A stretch of DNA of 64,000 nt from an uncultured Pelagibacteraceae bacterium. Its GTDB lineage: Bacteria > Pseudomonadota > Alphaproteobacteria > Pelagibacterales > Pelagibacteraceae. The stretch is from the NCBI GenBank assembly GCA_902570525.1, contig CACFYN010000003.1, positions 1 through 64,000 of the forward strand. Reading direction: 5' to 3'. How positions within the stretch are numbered: position 1 is the first letter of the stretch; the number at the start of each line of letters is the position of its first letter. Shown here in pieces: positions 24,686 through 37,670 of this stretch. The notes under the pieces are model-generated. The model saw nothing but the letters and a program-made list of their open reading frames with translations, was not told the origin of the DNA and ran no database searches. Position numbers and translations under genes: made by a program.

Positions 24686-25374
24686 TGCCATCTAAAAGAT
24701 TTAAAAAACTTAAGGAAATTCAAAAAGAGACTAATTCTCAAACTATAGATAAGCTGATACCTATTGTAAAAAAAAATTGTACTACTAAATTTGACGAAGC
24801 AATTGATTTAAGTTTTCAAATAAATAATAAACAAAAGAAAAGCGAGGTTAATCTTCGAACAGTAATTAATATGCCTGGTGGGACAGGTAAAAAAGTTAAA
24901 GTTGCGGTAGTTTGCGAAGAAGCAAAAATTAAAGACGCAAAAGAAAGTGGTGCTGATGTTGTTGGTAGTGATGATCTTATTGAAAAAATCAAAGGCGGAT
25001 ATTTAGATTTTGAAAAATTAATTTGCACACAGTCAATGATGATCAAGTTATCAAAATTAGGTAAAGTTCTAGGTCCGAAAGGTTTGATGCCTAATCCTAA
25101 ATTAGGAACAGTTACGGACGATGTAATAAAAGCTGTAAAAGATTCTAAATCTGGTCAAGTAGAAATTAGAAATGATAAAGATGGAAATATAGGTGTCACC
25201 ATTGGAAAAAAATCATTCTCTGATGAAAACCTGATAAAAAATTTTAATGCAATTATTGAAACTTTAGAAAAAGAAAAATCAAATATTTCAATAAAAGGTG
25301 ATTTAATTAAAAGTTCTTTCTTAACTTCTACTATGGGAATTTCATATAAACTAAAATTAGCTAAGAATTTATAA
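24685..25374 (+). CDS. rplA: 50S ribosomal protein L1
   Basis: 229 residues with the signature MIKLSKLGKVLGPKGLMPNP (about 119-138). L1 forms the mobile L1 stalk and in many bacteria represses its own L11-L1 mRNA. Its ATG overlaps the rplK stop, and rplJ follows after 2 nt. Confidence 0.97.
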   Translation: MPSKRFKKLKEIQKETNSQTIDKLIPIVKKNCTTKFDEAIDLSFQINNKQKKSEVNLRTVINMPGGTGKKVKVAVVCEEAKIKDAKESGADVVGSDDLIEKIKGGYLDFEKLICTQSMMIKLSKLGKVLGPKGLMPNPKLGTVTDDVIKAVKDSKSGQVEIRNDKDGNIGVTIGKKSFSDENLIKNFNAIIETLEKEKSNISIKGDLIKSSFLTSTMGISYKLKLAKNL

Positions 25375-25376
25375 TT

Positions 25377-25886
25377 ATGATGGATAAGGTAAAAAAACAA
25401 GAATATATAGATCAGATGACTTCTCAATTTGATAAGTCTGAAGCTGTGATAGTTACTCACTATCAAGGATTAACTATGACTCAATTAGACGATCTAAGAG
25501 GTAGAATGAGAGAACATGGTATACAGTTTAAGATAACAAAAAATAGAATAACAAAATTAGCTTTGCAAAAAACTAGATGCAAAGATTTATCTGATTTATT
25601 TTCGGGTCCAACTGCTGTAGCGTTATCACAAGATGCAATCACATCTGCAAAAATTTTAACAAAATTTTCTAAAGAAAATTCAAATCTTAAAATACTTGGT
25701 GGAATCATGGGTTCCGACATTTTAGATGTCGCGGGTGTACAAAATGTAGCAACTTTACCTACTTTAGATGAAGCAAGAGCTAAAATAGTGGGAATTTTGA
25801 GATCCCCAGCACAAAAAATAGCAAGTATTTTACTTGCACCAGCTTCAAAAATCGCTATTTTAGCGCTCGAAAAATCAAAAAAATAA
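25377..25886 (+). CDS. rplJ: 50S ribosomal protein L10
   Basis: 169 residues with the L10 N-terminal rRNA-binding domain (AVIVTHYQGLTMTQLDDLRG; FKITKNRITKLAL) and a C-terminal helix for L7/L12 dimers. Two adjacent ATGs (25377, 25380) are possible starts. It forms the stalk base with L11 and the product of rplL, 15 nt downstream. Confidence 0.97.
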   Translation: MMDKVKKQEYIDQMTSQFDKSEAVIVTHYQGLTMTQLDDLRGRMREHGIQFKITKNRITKLALQKTRCKDLSDLFSGPTAVALSQDAITSAKILTKFSKENSNLKILGGIMGSDILDVAGVQNVATLPTLDEARAKIVGILRSPAQKIASILLAPASKIAILALEKSKK

Positions 25887-25901
25887 CCTAAGAATTAACA
25901 T

Positions 25902-26276
25902 ATGGCTGACTTAAATAAAATCATTGAGGATCTATCGAGTTTAACTGTCGTAGAGGCAGCAGAACTTTCAAAACAACTAGAAGAAAAGTGGGGAGTTACG
26001 GCAGCAGCAGCTGTTGCAGCGGCACCCGCGGCAGGTGCAGCAGGCGGAGCACCAGCAGAAGAAAAAAGTGAATTCACTATAGTGCTAGCTTCAGCAGGTG
26101 ATAAAAAAATTAATGTTATAAAAGAAGTAAGAGGAGTAACATCTCTAGGACTTAAAGAAGCTAAGGATTTAGTAGAGGGAGCTCCAAAAGAAGTTAAAGC
26201 AGGCGTTAGTAAAAAAGAAGCTGAAGAAATTAAAGCTAAATTAGAAGCGGCTGGGGCTAAAGTAGAACTTAAATAA
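25902..26276 (+). CDS. rplL: 50S ribosomal protein L7/L12
   Basis: 124 residues. An N-terminal dimerisation helix, an Ala/Gly/Pro-rich hinge (about 36-53) and the C-terminal domain with [20 protein letters not shown] (about 70-89) are clear. It recruits translational GTPases. A 12-bp hairpin follows before rpoB. Confidence 0.98.
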   Translation: MADLNKIIEDLSSLTVVEAAELSKQLEEKWGVTAAAAVAAAPAAGAAGGAPAEEKSEFTIVLASAGDKKINVIKEVRGVTSLGLKEAKDLVEGAPKEVKAGVSKKEAEEIKAKLEAAGAKVELK

Positions 26277-26289
26277 TAAACAAAATTTA

Positions 26290-26318
26290 AATTGCTGATT
26301 TTTTATAAATTAGCAATT
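26290..26318 (+). promoter_or_regulatory. rplL-rpoB intergenic RNA hairpin
   Basis: AATTGCTGATTT pairs with AAATTAGCAATT (one G-U) across a 5-nt loop, ending 9 nt before the rpoB ATG. No T-tract follows, so it is not a simple terminator. Its place matches the attenuator/RNase III site of E. coli between the same genes; a processing or dosage role is inference. Confidence 0.6.
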
Positions 26319-26327
26319 ACAACATAG

Positions 26328-29300
26328 ATGCAATTATCTTTTACTGAAAAAAAAAATATCAGAAAGAATTTTGGAAAACTTAAAGAAGGATTATCGATAC
26401 CAAACTTAATAGAAGTTCAAAAGAATTCCTATAAGCAACTTACTGATTTAAAAGAAAATATCGATTCTAATTTAGTAAAAGGATTTGATAGAGTATTCAA
26501 GAGTATATTTCCAATAGAAGACTTAAATGATAAGGCTACACTAGAGTATGTTTCTTATAGATTAGAAAAACCTAAGTTTGATGTTGAAGAGTGCATACAA
26601 AGAGGTTTAACTTATTCTTCTGCACTTAAATGCACGTTAAGACTTGTTGTTTATGAGATAGATCAAGAAAATAATAGTAAAGAAATATTATCTGCTAAAG
26701 AGCAGGAGGTCTACATGGGAGAAGTTCCTATGATGACAAACAGTGGAACATTCATTACGAATGGTGTTCAAAGAGTAGTAGTTAACCAAATGCACAGAAG
26801 TCCAGGTGTTTTTTTTGATCATGATAAAGGGAAATCTCATGCAAGTGGAAAATTACTTTTTAACTGTAGAGTTATTCCTAATAGGGGTTCGTGGCTAGAC
26901 TTCGAATATGATGTCAAAGATTTATTATATTTTAGAATTGATAGAAAAAAAAAGATATTTGTTTCAACTTTACTTTTAGCTCTAGGTTTTTCAAAGCAAG
27001 ATATCGTAAATGAATATTATGAAAAAGAAAGCTACACATATGATAAAAAACAAAACAAATGGAAAACTAAGTTTAACCCAGAAAATTATAAATCTAAAAA
27101 TTTCTCTGAGGAAATTATAGATGCAAAAACTGGAAAATTAATTATTAAACAAGGCGAGAAGGTTAATTTTCTTACTGCAAAAAAATTATTTAATGATGGA
27201 TTAAAAGAAATATTTGTAACAAGCAAATCTCTTTACGGAAAATTCTTACACACAGATTTAACCGTAGGTGAGGATAAGTATAAAATTGGCTCTGAATTAA
27301 ATGAAACGATAGTTCAAAAAATAATAGATAATGATATCAATAATGTAACTCTTTCATCGACTAACTCAATCAATAAAGGCCCATATTTATTATTAACTAT
27401 TTTTAACGATAAAAATGAAACAAAAAATGATGCTATCACCGAAATATATAAAGTCTTAAGACCAGGCGAACCACCTACAACTGAAATTGCAAGTCAAATA
27501 TTTAACAACCTATTTTTTAGCTCAGATAGATACGATTTATCTGATGTTGGTCGTGTAAAAATGAATTCTAGGTTAAATTTAGAATGTTCAGATAAAATAA
27601 CAATCTTAAGAAATGACGATATTTTAGCTATAATTCAGAAAATGTTAGATTTAAGAGATGGAAAGGACGAAATTGACGATATAGATCATTTGGCGAATAG
27701 AAGGGTAAGATCCGTTGGTGAATTAGTTGAAAATCAAGCTCGTATTGGTGTTTACCGTATGGAGAGAGCAATTAAAGAAAAAATGACCACACTTGATGTG
27801 GAGTCTGCGATGCCACAAGATTTGATAAACGCAAAACCTTTGACTATTTCATTGAAAGATTTTTTTGCTACATCTCAATTATCTCAATTTATGGATCAAA
27901 CAAATCCTCTTTCAGAAATAACTCATAAAAGAAGAGTTTCTGCATTAGGTCCTGGCGGTTTAACACGTGAAAGAGCAGGATTTGAGGTAAGAGACGTTCA
28001 CCCAACTCACTATGGTAGAATATGTCCTATAGAAACTCCGGAAGGACCAAATATTGGTTTAATAAACAGCTTATCAACTTATTCAAAAATAAATAAATAT
28101 GGCTTCATTGAGAGTCCTTATAAAAAAGTAAAGGGTGGCGTAGTTGAGGACAAAATTGAGTATTTATCAGCAATGGAGGAGACTAAGTTTACAATTGCTC
28201 AAGCGAATTCAAAAATAGATAAAAATGGTAAATTTACTGAAGAGTTAGTATCATGTAGAGAAAATCTTAACTTTATTTTATCTAAACCAGATAACATCGA
28301 TTATATCGACGTTTCTCCTAAGCAATTAGTTTCAGTTGCTGCCTCTCTTATTCCTTTTTTAGAAAACGATGATGCCAATAGAGCTTTGATGGGTTCAAAT
28401 ATGATGAGACAAGCAGTTCCATTGTTAAAACCAGAGTCCCCTTTAGTTGGCACAGGAATTGAAAGCGATGTTGCTCTTGACTCAGGGGTTACGATCGTTG
28501 CTAAGAGAGATGGTGTAGTTGATAAAATTGATGGAAAGAGAATAGTCATTAAAGCAACAAATGAAACTGATTTTACAAAATCTGGTGTAGATATTTATAA
28601 CTTACAAAAATTTAAGAGATCAAACCAAAATACTTGCATTAATCAAAAACCTTTAGTGAGAGTTGGTGATAAAGTTAAAGTTGGAGATATAATTGCTGAT
28701 GGACCGTCGACTAAATTAGGTGAGCTTGCTTTAGGAAAAAATGTAACCGTCGCCTTTATGCCATGGCAAGGCTATAATTTTGAGGACTCAATTTTAATAT
28801 CAGAAAGATGTGTAACAGATGATGTTTTTACATCAATTCATATTGAAGAATACGAGATAATGTCAAGAGATACAAAATTAGGTGAGGAGGATATTACACG
28901 TGATATACCAAATGTTAATGAAGATGCCTTAAAAAATTTAGATGAGTCAGGAATAGTTTATATCGGCGCTGAGGTCAAACCTGGAGATATATTAGTTGGT
29001 AAAGTAACACCAAAAGGAGACTCAGCATCTGGACCTGAAGAAAAACTTTTAAGATCAATATTTGGTGAAAAAGCTATTGATGTTACTGATACATCATTGA
29101 AAATGCCTAGTGGTAGTGGTGGAATTGTTGTCGATGTAAGAGTTTTTAATAGACATGGTATTGATAAAGATGAAAGATCGATCACAATTGAAAGGGCTGA
29201 AATTGAGGCGGTGCAACAGGATAAAATTGTTGAAGAAGAAATATTGGAACGTAGTATTAAACAACGTGCTGCAGTAATTCTCAGTGGCATAACCTTAGAT

Positions 29301-30410
29301 AAAAAAATTAGGGATTTAGATAGTGGATCAAAATTAGATGATAATAACATAAATATTTTAACTGTTTCTGATATATTTAAAGTTGAGGTTAAAGATACAA
29401 AAAAGATTGATGCTTTAGATCAATTGAAAGATCAATACAGTAAAGCAAAACAAGATATTCAAGATAGATTTGAAGATAAAGTTTTAAAAATTAGACAAGG
29501 TGATGAACTTTTACCTAGTGTTATGAAAATGGTAAAAGTTTTCGTTGCAATAAAAAGAAGACTAAGACCTGGTGATAAAATGTCTGGCAGACATGGTAAC
29601 AAAGGAGTTGTCAGCAAAATTGTACCTGTGGAGGATATGCCTTACAGAGAAAACGGCAAACCTGTTGATATAGTCTTAAACCCTCTTGGGGTACCTAGTC
29701 GGATGAATGTTGGACAGATATTAGAGACACACTTAGGCTGGGCATGTTCTGAGTTAGGTGAAAATGTTAAAAATCTTATAAATGAAAACCAGAAACATGC
29801 AGAAAAAACTGAAAAAATAAATAATTTTTTAAAATCTGTATATGGCAAAGAAGTATATAACGAAAATTTAGATAGATTATCTAAGACTGAATTTAAAGAC
29901 CTTTGTGAAAATTTGAAAAGTGGAATTCCAATTTCAACTCCAGTTTTTGATGGTGCAAAAGAGCAGGATGTTACAAATATGTTAGAACTTGCATCATTAC
30001 CAAAATCTGGTCAAACAAAATTGTGGGATGGTAGAACAGGAGAAAAATTTGATAGAGAAGTCACCGTTGGAACTATATATATGTTAAAATTACACCATTT
30101 AGTAGAAGATAAAATACACGCAAGATCTACAGGTCCTTATAGTTTAGTTACACAACAACCTCTTGGTGGTAAGGCCCAATTGGGAGGACAACGATTTGGA
30201 GAAATGGAAGTTTGGGCTTTGGAAGCTTATGGTGCTTCTTATACTTTACAAGAAATTTTAACAGTAAAATCTGATGATGTTGCTGGTAGAGTAAAAGTTT
30301 ATGAAACAATAGTAAAAGGTGAAGAGAATTTTGAGTCAGGAATACCTGAGTCATTTAATGTTTTAGTAAAAGAAATAAAAGCGCTAGCCCTTAATGTGGA
30401 GTTAAACTAG
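26328..30410 (+). CDS. rpoB: DNA-directed RNA polymerase subunit beta
   Basis: 1360 residues, full length. The rifampicin region ([21 protein letters not shown] near 520-540), [39 protein letters not shown], the [12 protein letters not shown] loop near 1085 and the C-terminal [18 protein letters not shown] are all present. Residues SQ, D and H of the drug pocket look wild type. It starts 10 nt after the intergenic hairpin and ends 1 nt before rpoC. Confidence 0.99.
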   Translation: MQLSFTEKKNIRKNFGKLKEGLSIPNLIEVQKNSYKQLTDLKENIDSNLVKGFDRVFKSIFPIEDLNDKATLEYVSYRLEKPKFDVEECIQRGLTYSSALKCTLRLVVYEIDQENNSKEILSAKEQEVYMGEVPMMTNSGTFITNGVQRVVVNQMHRSPGVFFDHDKGKSHASGKLLFNCRVIPNRGSWLDFEYDVKDLLYFRIDRKKKIFVSTLLLALGFSKQDIVNEYYEKESYTYDKKQNKWKTKFNPENYKSKNFSEEIIDAKTGKLIIKQGEKVNFLTAKKLFNDGLKEIFVTSKSLYGKFLHTDLTVGEDKYKIGSELNETIVQKIIDNDINNVTLSSTNSINKGPYLLLTIFNDKNETKNDAITEIYKVLRPGEPPTTEIASQIFNNLFFSSDRYDLSDVGRVKMNSRLNLECSDKITILRNDDILAIIQKMLDLRDGKDEIDDIDHLANRRVRSVGELVENQARIGVYRMERAIKEKMTTLDVESAMPQDLINAKPLTISLKDFFATSQLSQFMDQTNPLSEITHKRRVSALGPGGLTRERAGFEVRDVHPTHYGRICPIETPEGPNIGLINSLSTYSKINKYGFIESPYKKVKGGVVEDKIEYLSAMEETKFTIAQANSKIDKNGKFTEELVSCRENLNFILSKPDNIDYIDVSPKQLVSVAASLIPFLENDDANRALMGSNMMRQAVPLLKPESPLVGTGIESDVALDSGVTIVAKRDGVVDKIDGKRIVIKATNETDFTKSGVDIYNLQKFKRSNQNTCINQKPLVRVGDKVKVGDIIADGPSTKLGELALGKNVTVAFMPWQGYNFEDSILISERCVTDDVFTSIHIEEYEIMSRDTKLGEEDITRDIPNVNEDALKNLDESGIVYIGAEVKPGDILVGKVTPKGDSASGPEEKLLRSIFGEKAIDVTDTSLKMPSGSGGIVVDVRVFNRHGIDKDERSITIERAEIEAVQQDKIVEEEILERSIKQRAAVILSGITLDKKIRDLDSGSKLDDNNINILTVSDIFKVEVKDTKKIDALDQLKDQYSKAKQDIQDRFEDKVLKIRQGDELLPSVMKMVKVFVAIKRRLRPGDKMSGRHGNKGVVSKIVPVEDMPYRENGKPVDIVLNPLGVPSRMNVGQILETHLGWACSELGENVKNLINENQKHAEKTEKINNFLKSVYGKEVYNENLDRLSKTEFKDLCENLKSGIPISTPVFDGAKEQDVTNMLELASLPKSGQTKLWDGRTGEKFDREVTVGTIYMLKLHHLVEDKIHARSTGPYSLVTQQPLGGKAQLGGQRFGEMEVWALEAYGASYTLQEILTVKSDDVAGRVKVYETIVKGEENFESGIPESFNVLVKEIKALALNVELN

Positions 30411-30411
30411 A

Positions 30412-33400
30412 ATGAAAAAAGATATTAAAGATTTTTTTAAAGAAACTGCGATATCAGACTCTCAAAATTTTAATAGTATTAAAATTACTTTAGCAAGCCC
30501 TGAAAAGATTAAGTCATGGACTTATGGAGAAATAAAGAAACCAGAAACTATTAATTATAGAACTTTCAGACCTGAAAAAGACGGTCTATTTTGTGCGAGA
30601 ATATTTGGTCCAATAAAAGATTACGAATGTTTATGTGGAAAATATAAAAGAATGAAGTTCAGAGGAATTATTTGTGAGAAGTGCGGTGTAGAGGTTACAA
30701 AATCAAATGTTCGTAGAGAAAGAATGGGGCACATTAATTTATCAACGCCGGTTGCTCATATTTGGTTTTTAAAATCTTTACCAAGTAGAATTTCACTTGC
30801 TATTGATATGAAGCTCAAGGAGGTGGAAAGAGTTCTATACTTTGAAAGTTTTATTGTTGTAGAACCTGGATTAACTAGTCTTAAAAAAAATCAACTTTTA
30901 AACGAAGATGAATTAAATAAATATCAAGAGGAGTTTGGTGAAGAAGCCTTTACTGCAGGAATAGGAGCAGAAGCAATACTAGAGATTTTAAAATCTATAG
31001 ACCTGAATAAAGAGAGAGAAATATTATTAAAAAATATTAATGAAACTAAATCAAAGGTTGCTGAAGAAAGATCTATAAAAAGATTAAAACTGATCGATTC
31101 ATTTATTGAAACTGGCAATAAACCAGAATGGATGATATTAACTACTATACCTGTAATACCACCAGAGTTAAGGCCACTTGTTCCTCTAGATGGAGGAAGA
31201 TTTGCAACATCAGATCTTAACGATTTGTATAGAAGAGTTATAAATAGAAATAATAGATTGAAAAGATTAATGGATCTTAAAGCTCCAGATATAATTATTA
31301 GAAATGAAAAACGAATGTTACAAGAGTCAGTAGATGCTTTATTCGATAACGGAAGAAGAGGTAGAGTAATTACAGGAACTGGCAAACGTCCGTTAAAATC
31401 TTTAGCTGAAATGCTTAAAGGAAAACAAGGAAGGTTTAGACAAAACCTTTTAGGCAAAAGAGTTGATTACTCTGGTAGATCAGTGATTGTTGTTGGTCCA
31501 GATTTAAAACTACACGAATGTGGATTACCTAAAAAAATGGCTCTAGAATTATTCAAGCCATTCTTATACGCTAGATTAAATAAATTAGGTTTAGCATCTA
31601 CAATTAAACAAGCAAAAAAACTTGTTGAAAAGGAAACAAACGCAGTTTGGGATGCATTAGAACTTATAGTTAGAGAACATCCAATATTACTAAATAGAGC
31701 ACCAACACTTCACAGATTAGGTGTTCAAGCTTTTGAACCTAAATTAATTGAAGGTGACGCAATCGAACTACATCCTCTAACCTGTGCAGCATTTAATGCA
31801 GACTTTGATGGTGATCAGATGGCTGTACATATTCCTCTTAGCTTAGAAGCTCAATTAGAAGCTAGAGTGTTAATGATGTCTACAAACAATATCTTAAGTC
31901 CATCAAATGGAAAACCTATTATTGTTCCTAGCCAAGACATGATTTTAGGAATTTATTATTTATCACAGCCGCCTTATCAAAATGAAAAAGTAGAGGGATA
32001 TTTCGTAAACAATTCTGAGATAGAGCAAGGACTAGAGTCTGGCAATATTAACGTTCACTCAAGAATTATATCAAGATTTGAAACAGTTGATGAAAAAGGA
32101 AATACAATACAACAAAAATTTACAAGCACCGCAGGAAGATTTTTACTTGCTAATTTGTTACCGAAGCACAAAGATTTAAATTTTTCTCTAATTGATAGAC
32201 TTCTACCTAAAAGAACAGTTTCCGAAATTATTGATATTGTTTTTAGATTTGCTGGACAAAAAAAGACAGTTATATTCTGCGATAAACTTAAAGACTTGGG
32301 TTTTAAACATGCTTTTAAAGCGGGTATTTCATTTGGTAAGGATGATTTAGTTATTCCAGAAAATAAATCACAATTGATAGATGAAACAAAAAAACTAATA
32401 GCAGATTACGAAAATCAATATTCTGAGGGATTAATTACTAGAGGAGAAAAATATAACAAAGTTGTAGATGCCTGGTCTAAATGTACTGATCGAGTTGCTG
32501 GAGAGATGATGAAAAGAATATCAGCAACAGAAACAACAAAAGATGGTCTTAAAATTAATTCTGTTTTTATGATGGCAGATTCGGGCGCAAGAGGTTCTGC
32601 CGCTCAAATGAAACAACTCGCAGGTATGAGAGGTTTAATAGCAAAACCCTCTGGTGAAATTATTGAGTCTCCAATTACATCAAATTTTAAGGAAGGTTTA
32701 ACTGCTTTAGAATATTTTAATTCAACCCATGGTGCTAGAAAAGGCTTAGCTGACACAGCTTTAAAAACAGCAAACTCAGGTTATTTAACAAGAAGACTAT
32801 GTGATGTAGCTCAAGATCTGACAATAACAAAAAAAGATTGTGATTGTAAAAATAGAGGTAGTATAGCTTTATCGGAAATTATCGAAGGTGGAAATGTTAT
32901 AGTGGCTCTTTCAGAAAGAGCTTTAGGTAGAGTTGCTGCTAACGATATTAAAAATCCAATTACAGGAGAAAAAATAATTAAAAAAGGTGAAATGATTGAT
33001 GAGGCAGGATGTGAAAAAATAGATGCAGCTGGTGTTAAATCAATAAGAGTTTATTCGGTGATAACTTGTGGATCTAAAGAAGGTGTTTGTGCAATGTCTT
33101 ATGGAAGAGATTTATCTAGAGGAAAAATGGTGCACGTAGGTGAAGCGATTGGAATGATTTCTGCTCAGTCAATAGGTGAGCCTGGAACACAATTAACCAT
33201 GAGAACATTTCACGTTGGAGGTACCGCTTCAATCAAACAGGATTCTCAAATAGTAAGTAAAAATGAGGGAACACTAAAAATAATAAATACAAATTTAATT
33301 GAGGACTCTAAGAAAAATTTAATTGTAATGGGAAGAAATACTCAACTTTCTTTAGAAGATGATAAAGGTCTACAAATTGCTATATACAAAGTACCTTACG

Positions 33401-34581
33401 GTTCAAAATTATTTTTCAAAAATGGTGAAAAAATTAAAAAAAATTCTAAGATTTGCGAATGGGATCCTTATACAACACCTGTAATAGCTGAGAAAAATGG
33501 AATAGTTAATTATGTTGATCTGATTGACGGAGTTTCAATATCTGAAACAGTAGATGATGCAACCGGTATTTCATCAAAATCAGTTATAGATTGGAGATCT
33601 CAATCAAAGAATACTGATCTTAAACCAAGAATTACATTAAGAGACGACAAAGGTAATGTAATTAAAAAGGCCGATGATAATGAGGCTAGATATTATTTGG
33701 TGCCTGATTCAATCTTATCTGTAAAAGATGGACAGAAAATATCAGCAGGAGATGTAATTGCACGTCTTCCTAAGGAAACTTCAAAAACAAAAGATATTAC
33801 TGGTGGTTTACCTCGTGTTGCAGAATTATTTGAAGCTAGAAAAGCAAAAGATAGTGCAATTATTGCTGAAAATGACGGAAAGGTTTTATTTGGTAAAGAA
33901 GTAAGAGGAAAACAAAGAATATCAATTATGTCTGATAATGGAGAGAGCTCTAATTATTTAATACCCAAAGGTAAACACATAAATTTTAATGAGGGAGAAA
34001 AAATTAAGAAAGGTGAATATCTACTAGATGGTCAACCTTTACCTCACGACATACTTAGAATTTTAGGAATTGAGGAACTGACTGAATATTTTGTAAATCA
34101 AGTTCAAGAAGTATATAGACTTCAAGGTGTTGTGATAAATGATAAACACATAGAAACTATTTTAAGACAAATGTTGAAAAAAATAGAAGTGAAAAACTCT
34201 GGAGATTCAAATTTATTACCAGGAGAAGTAGTGGATAGAATTAAATTTGAAAATATGAATGAAGAGCTACAAAAAAATAATAAGAAACCAGCAGTTGGTG
34301 AAAGAGTTTTAATGGGTATAACAAAAGCATCACTACAAACTGAGTCATTTATCTCAGCGGCATCTTTCCAAGAAACAACGAGAGTTTTAACAGACGCTGC
34401 TATAAAAGGTAAAGTTGATTATTTACATGGATTGAAGGAAAATGTAATTGTAGGAAGATTGGTTCCAGCTGGAACTGGCAGTATTAAAAATGATTGGAAT
34501 AAAAAAGCATTAAAAGATGACGAAAAATTTCTTTCTGAGCAAGAACCCTCAGAACCGTCAGAAACCCAAGTAAATCAATAA
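30412..34581 (+). CDS. rpoC: DNA-directed RNA polymerase subunit beta'
   Basis: 1389 residues. The N-terminal zinc site ([13 protein letters not shown], then CEKCG, about 71-90), the catalytic Mg loop [10 protein letters not shown] (about 463-472), the bridge helix/trigger loop region and the second zinc cluster (CDCKNRGS near 806, [15 protein letters not shown] near 887) are intact. The C-terminus ends in an acidic/polar tail. A 157-nt leader region separates it from rpsL. Confidence 0.99.
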   Translation: MKKDIKDFFKETAISDSQNFNSIKITLASPEKIKSWTYGEIKKPETINYRTFRPEKDGLFCARIFGPIKDYECLCGKYKRMKFRGIICEKCGVEVTKSNVRRERMGHINLSTPVAHIWFLKSLPSRISLAIDMKLKEVERVLYFESFIVVEPGLTSLKKNQLLNEDELNKYQEEFGEEAFTAGIGAEAILEILKSIDLNKEREILLKNINETKSKVAEERSIKRLKLIDSFIETGNKPEWMILTTIPVIPPELRPLVPLDGGRFATSDLNDLYRRVINRNNRLKRLMDLKAPDIIIRNEKRMLQESVDALFDNGRRGRVITGTGKRPLKSLAEMLKGKQGRFRQNLLGKRVDYSGRSVIVVGPDLKLHECGLPKKMALELFKPFLYARLNKLGLASTIKQAKKLVEKETNAVWDALELIVREHPILLNRAPTLHRLGVQAFEPKLIEGDAIELHPLTCAAFNADFDGDQMAVHIPLSLEAQLEARVLMMSTNNILSPSNGKPIIVPSQDMILGIYYLSQPPYQNEKVEGYFVNNSEIEQGLESGNINVHSRIISRFETVDEKGNTIQQKFTSTAGRFLLANLLPKHKDLNFSLIDRLLPKRTVSEIIDIVFRFAGQKKTVIFCDKLKDLGFKHAFKAGISFGKDDLVIPENKSQLIDETKKLIADYENQYSEGLITRGEKYNKVVDAWSKCTDRVAGEMMKRISATETTKDGLKINSVFMMADSGARGSAAQMKQLAGMRGLIAKPSGEIIESPITSNFKEGLTALEYFNSTHGARKGLADTALKTANSGYLTRRLCDVAQDLTITKKDCDCKNRGSIALSEIIEGGNVIVALSERALGRVAANDIKNPITGEKIIKKGEMIDEAGCEKIDAAGVKSIRVYSVITCGSKEGVCAMSYGRDLSRGKMVHVGEAIGMISAQSIGEPGTQLTMRTFHVGGTASIKQDSQIVSKNEGTLKIINTNLIEDSKKNLIVMGRNTQLSLEDDKGLQIAIYKVPYGSKLFFKNGEKIKKNSKICEWDPYTTPVIAEKNGIVNYVDLIDGVSISETVDDATGISSKSVIDWRSQSKNTDLKPRITLRDDKGNVIKKADDNEARYYLVPDSILSVKDGQKISAGDVIARLPKETSKTKDITGGLPRVAELFEARKAKDSAIIAENDGKVLFGKEVRGKQRISIMSDNGESSNYLIPKGKHINFNEGEKIKKGEYLLDGQPLPHDILRILGIEELTEYFVNQVQEVYRLQGVVINDKHIETILRQMLKKIEVKNSGDSNLLPGEVVDRIKFENMNEELQKNNKKPAVGERVLMGITKASLQTESFISAASFQETTRVLTDAAIKGKVDYLHGLKENVIVGRLVPAGTGSIKNDWNKKALKDDEKFLSEQEPSEPSETQVNQ

Positions 34582-34611
34582 AAATTTAAGTTAAGGCGTA
34601 ATCTTTATAGT

Positions 34612-34639
34612 TTGACAAATTAAATTTCTATAGTATTTT
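34612..34639 (+). promoter_or_regulatory. candidate promoter upstream of rpsL
   Basis: A perfect -35 TTGACA (34612-34617), a 16-nt spacer and TATTTT (34634-34639) as a weaker -10. It lies about 100 nt before rpsL and would start the str/S10 transcript with a structured 5' leader. Confidence 0.5.
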
Positions 34640-34738
34640 GGCCATATTTTTTGGTTGGAATGTAATACCATTGGGGTATTAAACGCTGCCACTTAAATGA
34701 ACTGTCAGTCATTTTATCCAAAAATAATTAATTAATTT
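34640..34738 (+). ncRNA. probable structured rpsL (S12) mRNA leader
   Basis: About 100 nt of non-coding sequence, richer in G+C in its middle than nearby spacers. It can form TAATACC-ATTGG-GGTATTA (34663-34681) and AAATGA-ACTGTCAG-TCATTT (34695-34714). I recall a published survey of Pelagibacter intergenic regions reporting a conserved candidate cis-regulatory RNA before the S12 gene; this is very likely that element. S12 or S7 feedback is the probable role. Confidence 0.6.
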
Positions 34739-35110
34739 ATGCCGACTATAAACCAGTTATTAAGAAAAAGAAGACAAAGACCTGCGTCAAGGGATAAAGT
34801 CCCAGCTCTTGAGAGGTCACCTCAAAAGAGAGGTGTATGTGTTAAAGTTTATACAACAACACCAAAAAAACCAAATTCTGCATTAAGAAAAGTTGCAAGA
34901 GTACGTTTATCCAACGGGCATGAAGTAACTTCCTATATTCCAGGTGAAGGACATAACTTACAAGAACACTCTGTTGTGCTAATTAGGGGTGGGAGAGTAA
35001 AAGATTTACCAGGTGTAAGATATCATATTTTACGAGGTAACTTAGATACCCAGGGTGTTACAGCCAGAAAACAACAAAGATCTAAGTATGGAGCAAAAAA
35101 AGGAAAATAA
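34739..35110 (+). CDS. rpsL: 30S ribosomal protein S12
   Basis: 123 residues with [20 protein letters not shown] (about 36-55) and [20 protein letters not shown] (about 71-90), the decoding-centre loops where streptomycin resistance changes arise; both Lys positions are wild type. It is first in the str cluster, 3 nt before rpsG. Confidence 0.98.
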   Translation: MPTINQLLRKRRQRPASRDKVPALERSPQKRGVCVKVYTTTPKKPNSALRKVARVRLSNGHEVTSYIPGEGHNLQEHSVVLIRGGRVKDLPGVRYHILRGNLDTQGVTARKQQRSKYGAKKGK

Positions 35111-35113
35111 ATT

Positions 35114-35584
35114 ATGTCTAGGAAAAAAAAAGCTCCAAAAAAAATTCCAGTCGTTGATCCAAAATATAAATCAAATGTAATACCAAAATTAATCAATTCA
35201 ATAATGTATGATGGAAAAAAAACTGTTGCAGAAAAAATAATTTACGATGCAATTGATAAAATAAAATCTAAATCAAAAGAAGAACCAATTACAATATTTA
35301 ATCAGGCAATAAATAATATCAAACCAACAGTTGAGGTAAGATCAAGACGTGTTGGTGGAGCCACATATCAAGTACCGGTGGAGGTGAAATCAAAAAGATC
35401 ACAAGCGCTTGCTCTAAGATGGTTAATTGATGCATCTAGAAAAAGAAAAGATAAAAATATGTCTGATAAAATATTTAATGAAATATTTGATGCATATCAA
35501 AATAGAGGCTCAGCAATTAAGAAAAAGGAAGATACACATAAAATGGCTGAGTCAAATAAAGCATTCGCACATTTTAGATGGTAA
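35114..35584 (+). CDS. rpsG: 30S ribosomal protein S7
   Basis: 156 residues, full length. VEVRSRRVGGATYQVPVEV (about 74-92) and the C-terminal AESNKAFAHFRW are diagnostic. S7 nucleates the 30S head and is the usual feedback repressor of the str operon. fusA follows after 6 nt. Confidence 0.98.
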   Translation: MSRKKKAPKKIPVVDPKYKSNVIPKLINSIMYDGKKTVAEKIIYDAIDKIKSKSKEEPITIFNQAINNIKPTVEVRSRRVGGATYQVPVEVKSKRSQALALRWLIDASRKRKDKNMSDKIFNEIFDAYQNRGSAIKKKEDTHKMAESNKAFAHFRW

Positions 35585-35590
35585 ATTTAT

Positions 35591-37666
35591 ATGAGTAGAA
35601 CACATACATTAGACAAGTATAGAAATATTGGGATTATGGCACACATAGATGCTGGCAAGACTACAACAACAGAAAGAATTTTATATTATACTGGTAAAAG
35701 CCACAAAATAGGTGAAGTTCATGATGGTGCTGCAACTATGGATTGGATGGAACAAGAACAAGAAAGGGGTATTACCATAACCTCAGCCGCAACTACTTGT
35801 TTTTGGAATGATCATAGAATTAATATAATTGATACTCCAGGTCATGTTGATTTTACTATTGAAGTAGAAAGATCTTTAAAAGTATTAGATGGTGCAGTTG
35901 CAGTTTTTGACGGTGTTGCCGGAGTTGAACCTCAATCTGAAACTGTATGGAGACAAGCTGATAAATACAAAGTTCCAAGAATTTGTTTTGTTAACAAATT
36001 AGATAGAACAGGAGCTGATTTCTTTAGATGCGTAGATATGATTAAAGAAAGACTAGGAGCTAAACCTTTAGTTATGCAAGTTCCAATAGGCATCGAGTCT
36101 TCACTACAGGGTGTTGTTGATCTTGTGAAAATGAAAGCTATTGTGTGGAAAAATGAAGATCTTGGAGCTGAGTGGGAAGAGAAAGAAATACCATCTGATT
36201 TAAAGGAAATATCTGAAAAATATAGGCAAGAATTAGTTGAGACTGCAGTTGAGCAAGATGAAAAACTAATGGAAAGTTACCTAAATGGTGATCAGATCAA
36301 ACATGAAGATTTAATAAAATGTATAAGGAAAGGTTGTCTCAATTTTGACTTTGTTCCTGTTTTAACAGGATCAGCTTTTAAAAATAAGGGTGTCCAACCT
36401 TTATTGGATGCAGTTGTAAATTATTTACCAAGTCCTAAAGATATTGGCTCAATTAAAGGAACGAAACCTAATTCTGATGAAGAATTAGAAATGAAATTTG
36501 AGGATAATGCACCATTTTCGGCTCTTGCTTTTAAAGTTGCTAATGATCCATTTGTTGGATCACTTACGTTCATAAGAATTTATTCAGGTACAGTTAAAAC
36601 AGGTACAGCTATATACAATACGTCTAAAGATAAAGAGGAAAGAGTTGGTAGAATGTTATTAATGCACGCAAATTCAAGAGAGGATATAAAAGAAGCTAAT
36701 TCAGGTGACATTGTTGCTCTAGCAGGCCTAAAAAATACCATCACTGGACATACTTTATCAGATGAGGATCAACCAGTTTTACTTGAACCAATGGAATTTC
36801 CTGATCCAGTTATTGAAATTGCAGTTGAACCTAAGACAAAGGGTGACCAGGAAAAAATGGGTGAAGCATTAGGAAGATTAGCAAAAGAGGACCCTTCTTT
36901 TAGAGTGAGTTCAGACGAGGAGTCAGGTCAAACAATTATTAAAGGTATGGGAGAACTTCATTTAGACATAATTGTCGATAGAATGAAAAGAGAATTCAAA
37001 GTAGAGGCTAATGTTGGCGCTCCTCAAGTTGCATATAGAGAAACAATAGAAAAAAGCACTGAATTTGATTATACACATAAGAAGCAAAGTGGAGGCGCTG
37101 GTCAGTTTGCACGTGTCAAATTATCTGTAGAACCTCTTGAACCTGGAAAAGGTAGAGAAGTCGAAAGCAAAATTAAGGGTGGAGCAATTCCAAAAGAGTT
37201 TATTCCTGGTGTTGAAAAAGGTGTTGAGTCAGTTGCAGACAACGGAATTTTAGCTGGCTTTCCTTTAATTGATTATAAAGTAACAATTTTAGATGGATTA
37301 CATCATGATGTAGACTCAAGTGTTTTAGCTTTTGAGTTAGCTTCAAGACAATGTTTTAAAGAGGCATGTACTAGAGCTACATTAAAATTATTAGAACCTG
37401 TGATGAGAGTTGAAGTTGTTACACCTGAAGATTACATGGGTGATGTTATAGGTGATTTAAATAGTAGAAGAGGTCAAATTAGTACACAAGAGCAAAGAGG
37501 TAACGCTACAGTTATTACTGCCATGGTACCTTTAGCAAATATGTTTGGCTATATAAATAATCTTAGATCAATGTCACAGGGAAGAGCTCAATACTCAATG
37601 TTTTTTGATCATTATGCAAAAGTCCCTCAAAATGTTCAAGATGAAGTAACTAAGAAAACTGGATAA
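35591..37666 (+). CDS. fusA: elongation factor G
   Basis: 691 residues, five-domain EF-G. G1 AHIDAGKTT (about 17-25), [20 protein letters not shown] and NKLD are present, as are domains IV-V (GGAGQFARV near 505; [19 protein letters not shown] near 612). It catalyses translocation. tuf does not follow; rpsJ begins 4 nt after the stop. Confidence 0.99.
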   Translation: MSRTHTLDKYRNIGIMAHIDAGKTTTTERILYYTGKSHKIGEVHDGAATMDWMEQEQERGITITSAATTCFWNDHRINIIDTPGHVDFTIEVERSLKVLDGAVAVFDGVAGVEPQSETVWRQADKYKVPRICFVNKLDRTGADFFRCVDMIKERLGAKPLVMQVPIGIESSLQGVVDLVKMKAIVWKNEDLGAEWEEKEIPSDLKEISEKYRQELVETAVEQDEKLMESYLNGDQIKHEDLIKCIRKGCLNFDFVPVLTGSAFKNKGVQPLLDAVVNYLPSPKDIGSIKGTKPNSDEELEMKFEDNAPFSALAFKVANDPFVGSLTFIRIYSGTVKTGTAIYNTSKDKEERVGRMLLMHANSREDIKEANSGDIVALAGLKNTITGHTLSDEDQPVLLEPMEFPDPVIEIAVEPKTKGDQEKMGEALGRLAKEDPSFRVSSDEESGQTIIKGMGELHLDIIVDRMKREFKVEANVGAPQVAYRETIEKSTEFDYTHKKQSGGAGQFARVKLSVEPLEPGKGREVESKIKGGAIPKEFIPGVEKGVESVADNGILAGFPLIDYKVTILDGLHHDVDSSVLAFELASRQCFKEACTRATLKLLEPVMRVEVVTPEDYMGDVIGDLNSRRGQISTQEQRGNATVITAMVPLANMFGYINNLRSMSQGRAQYSMFFDHYAKVPQNVQDEVTKKTG

Positions 37667-37670
37667 AAAA

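Noticed and set aside
30924-31457. 177-codon minus-strand frame inside rpoC
   Set aside because: Antisense to a highly conserved rpoC region; no independent support.
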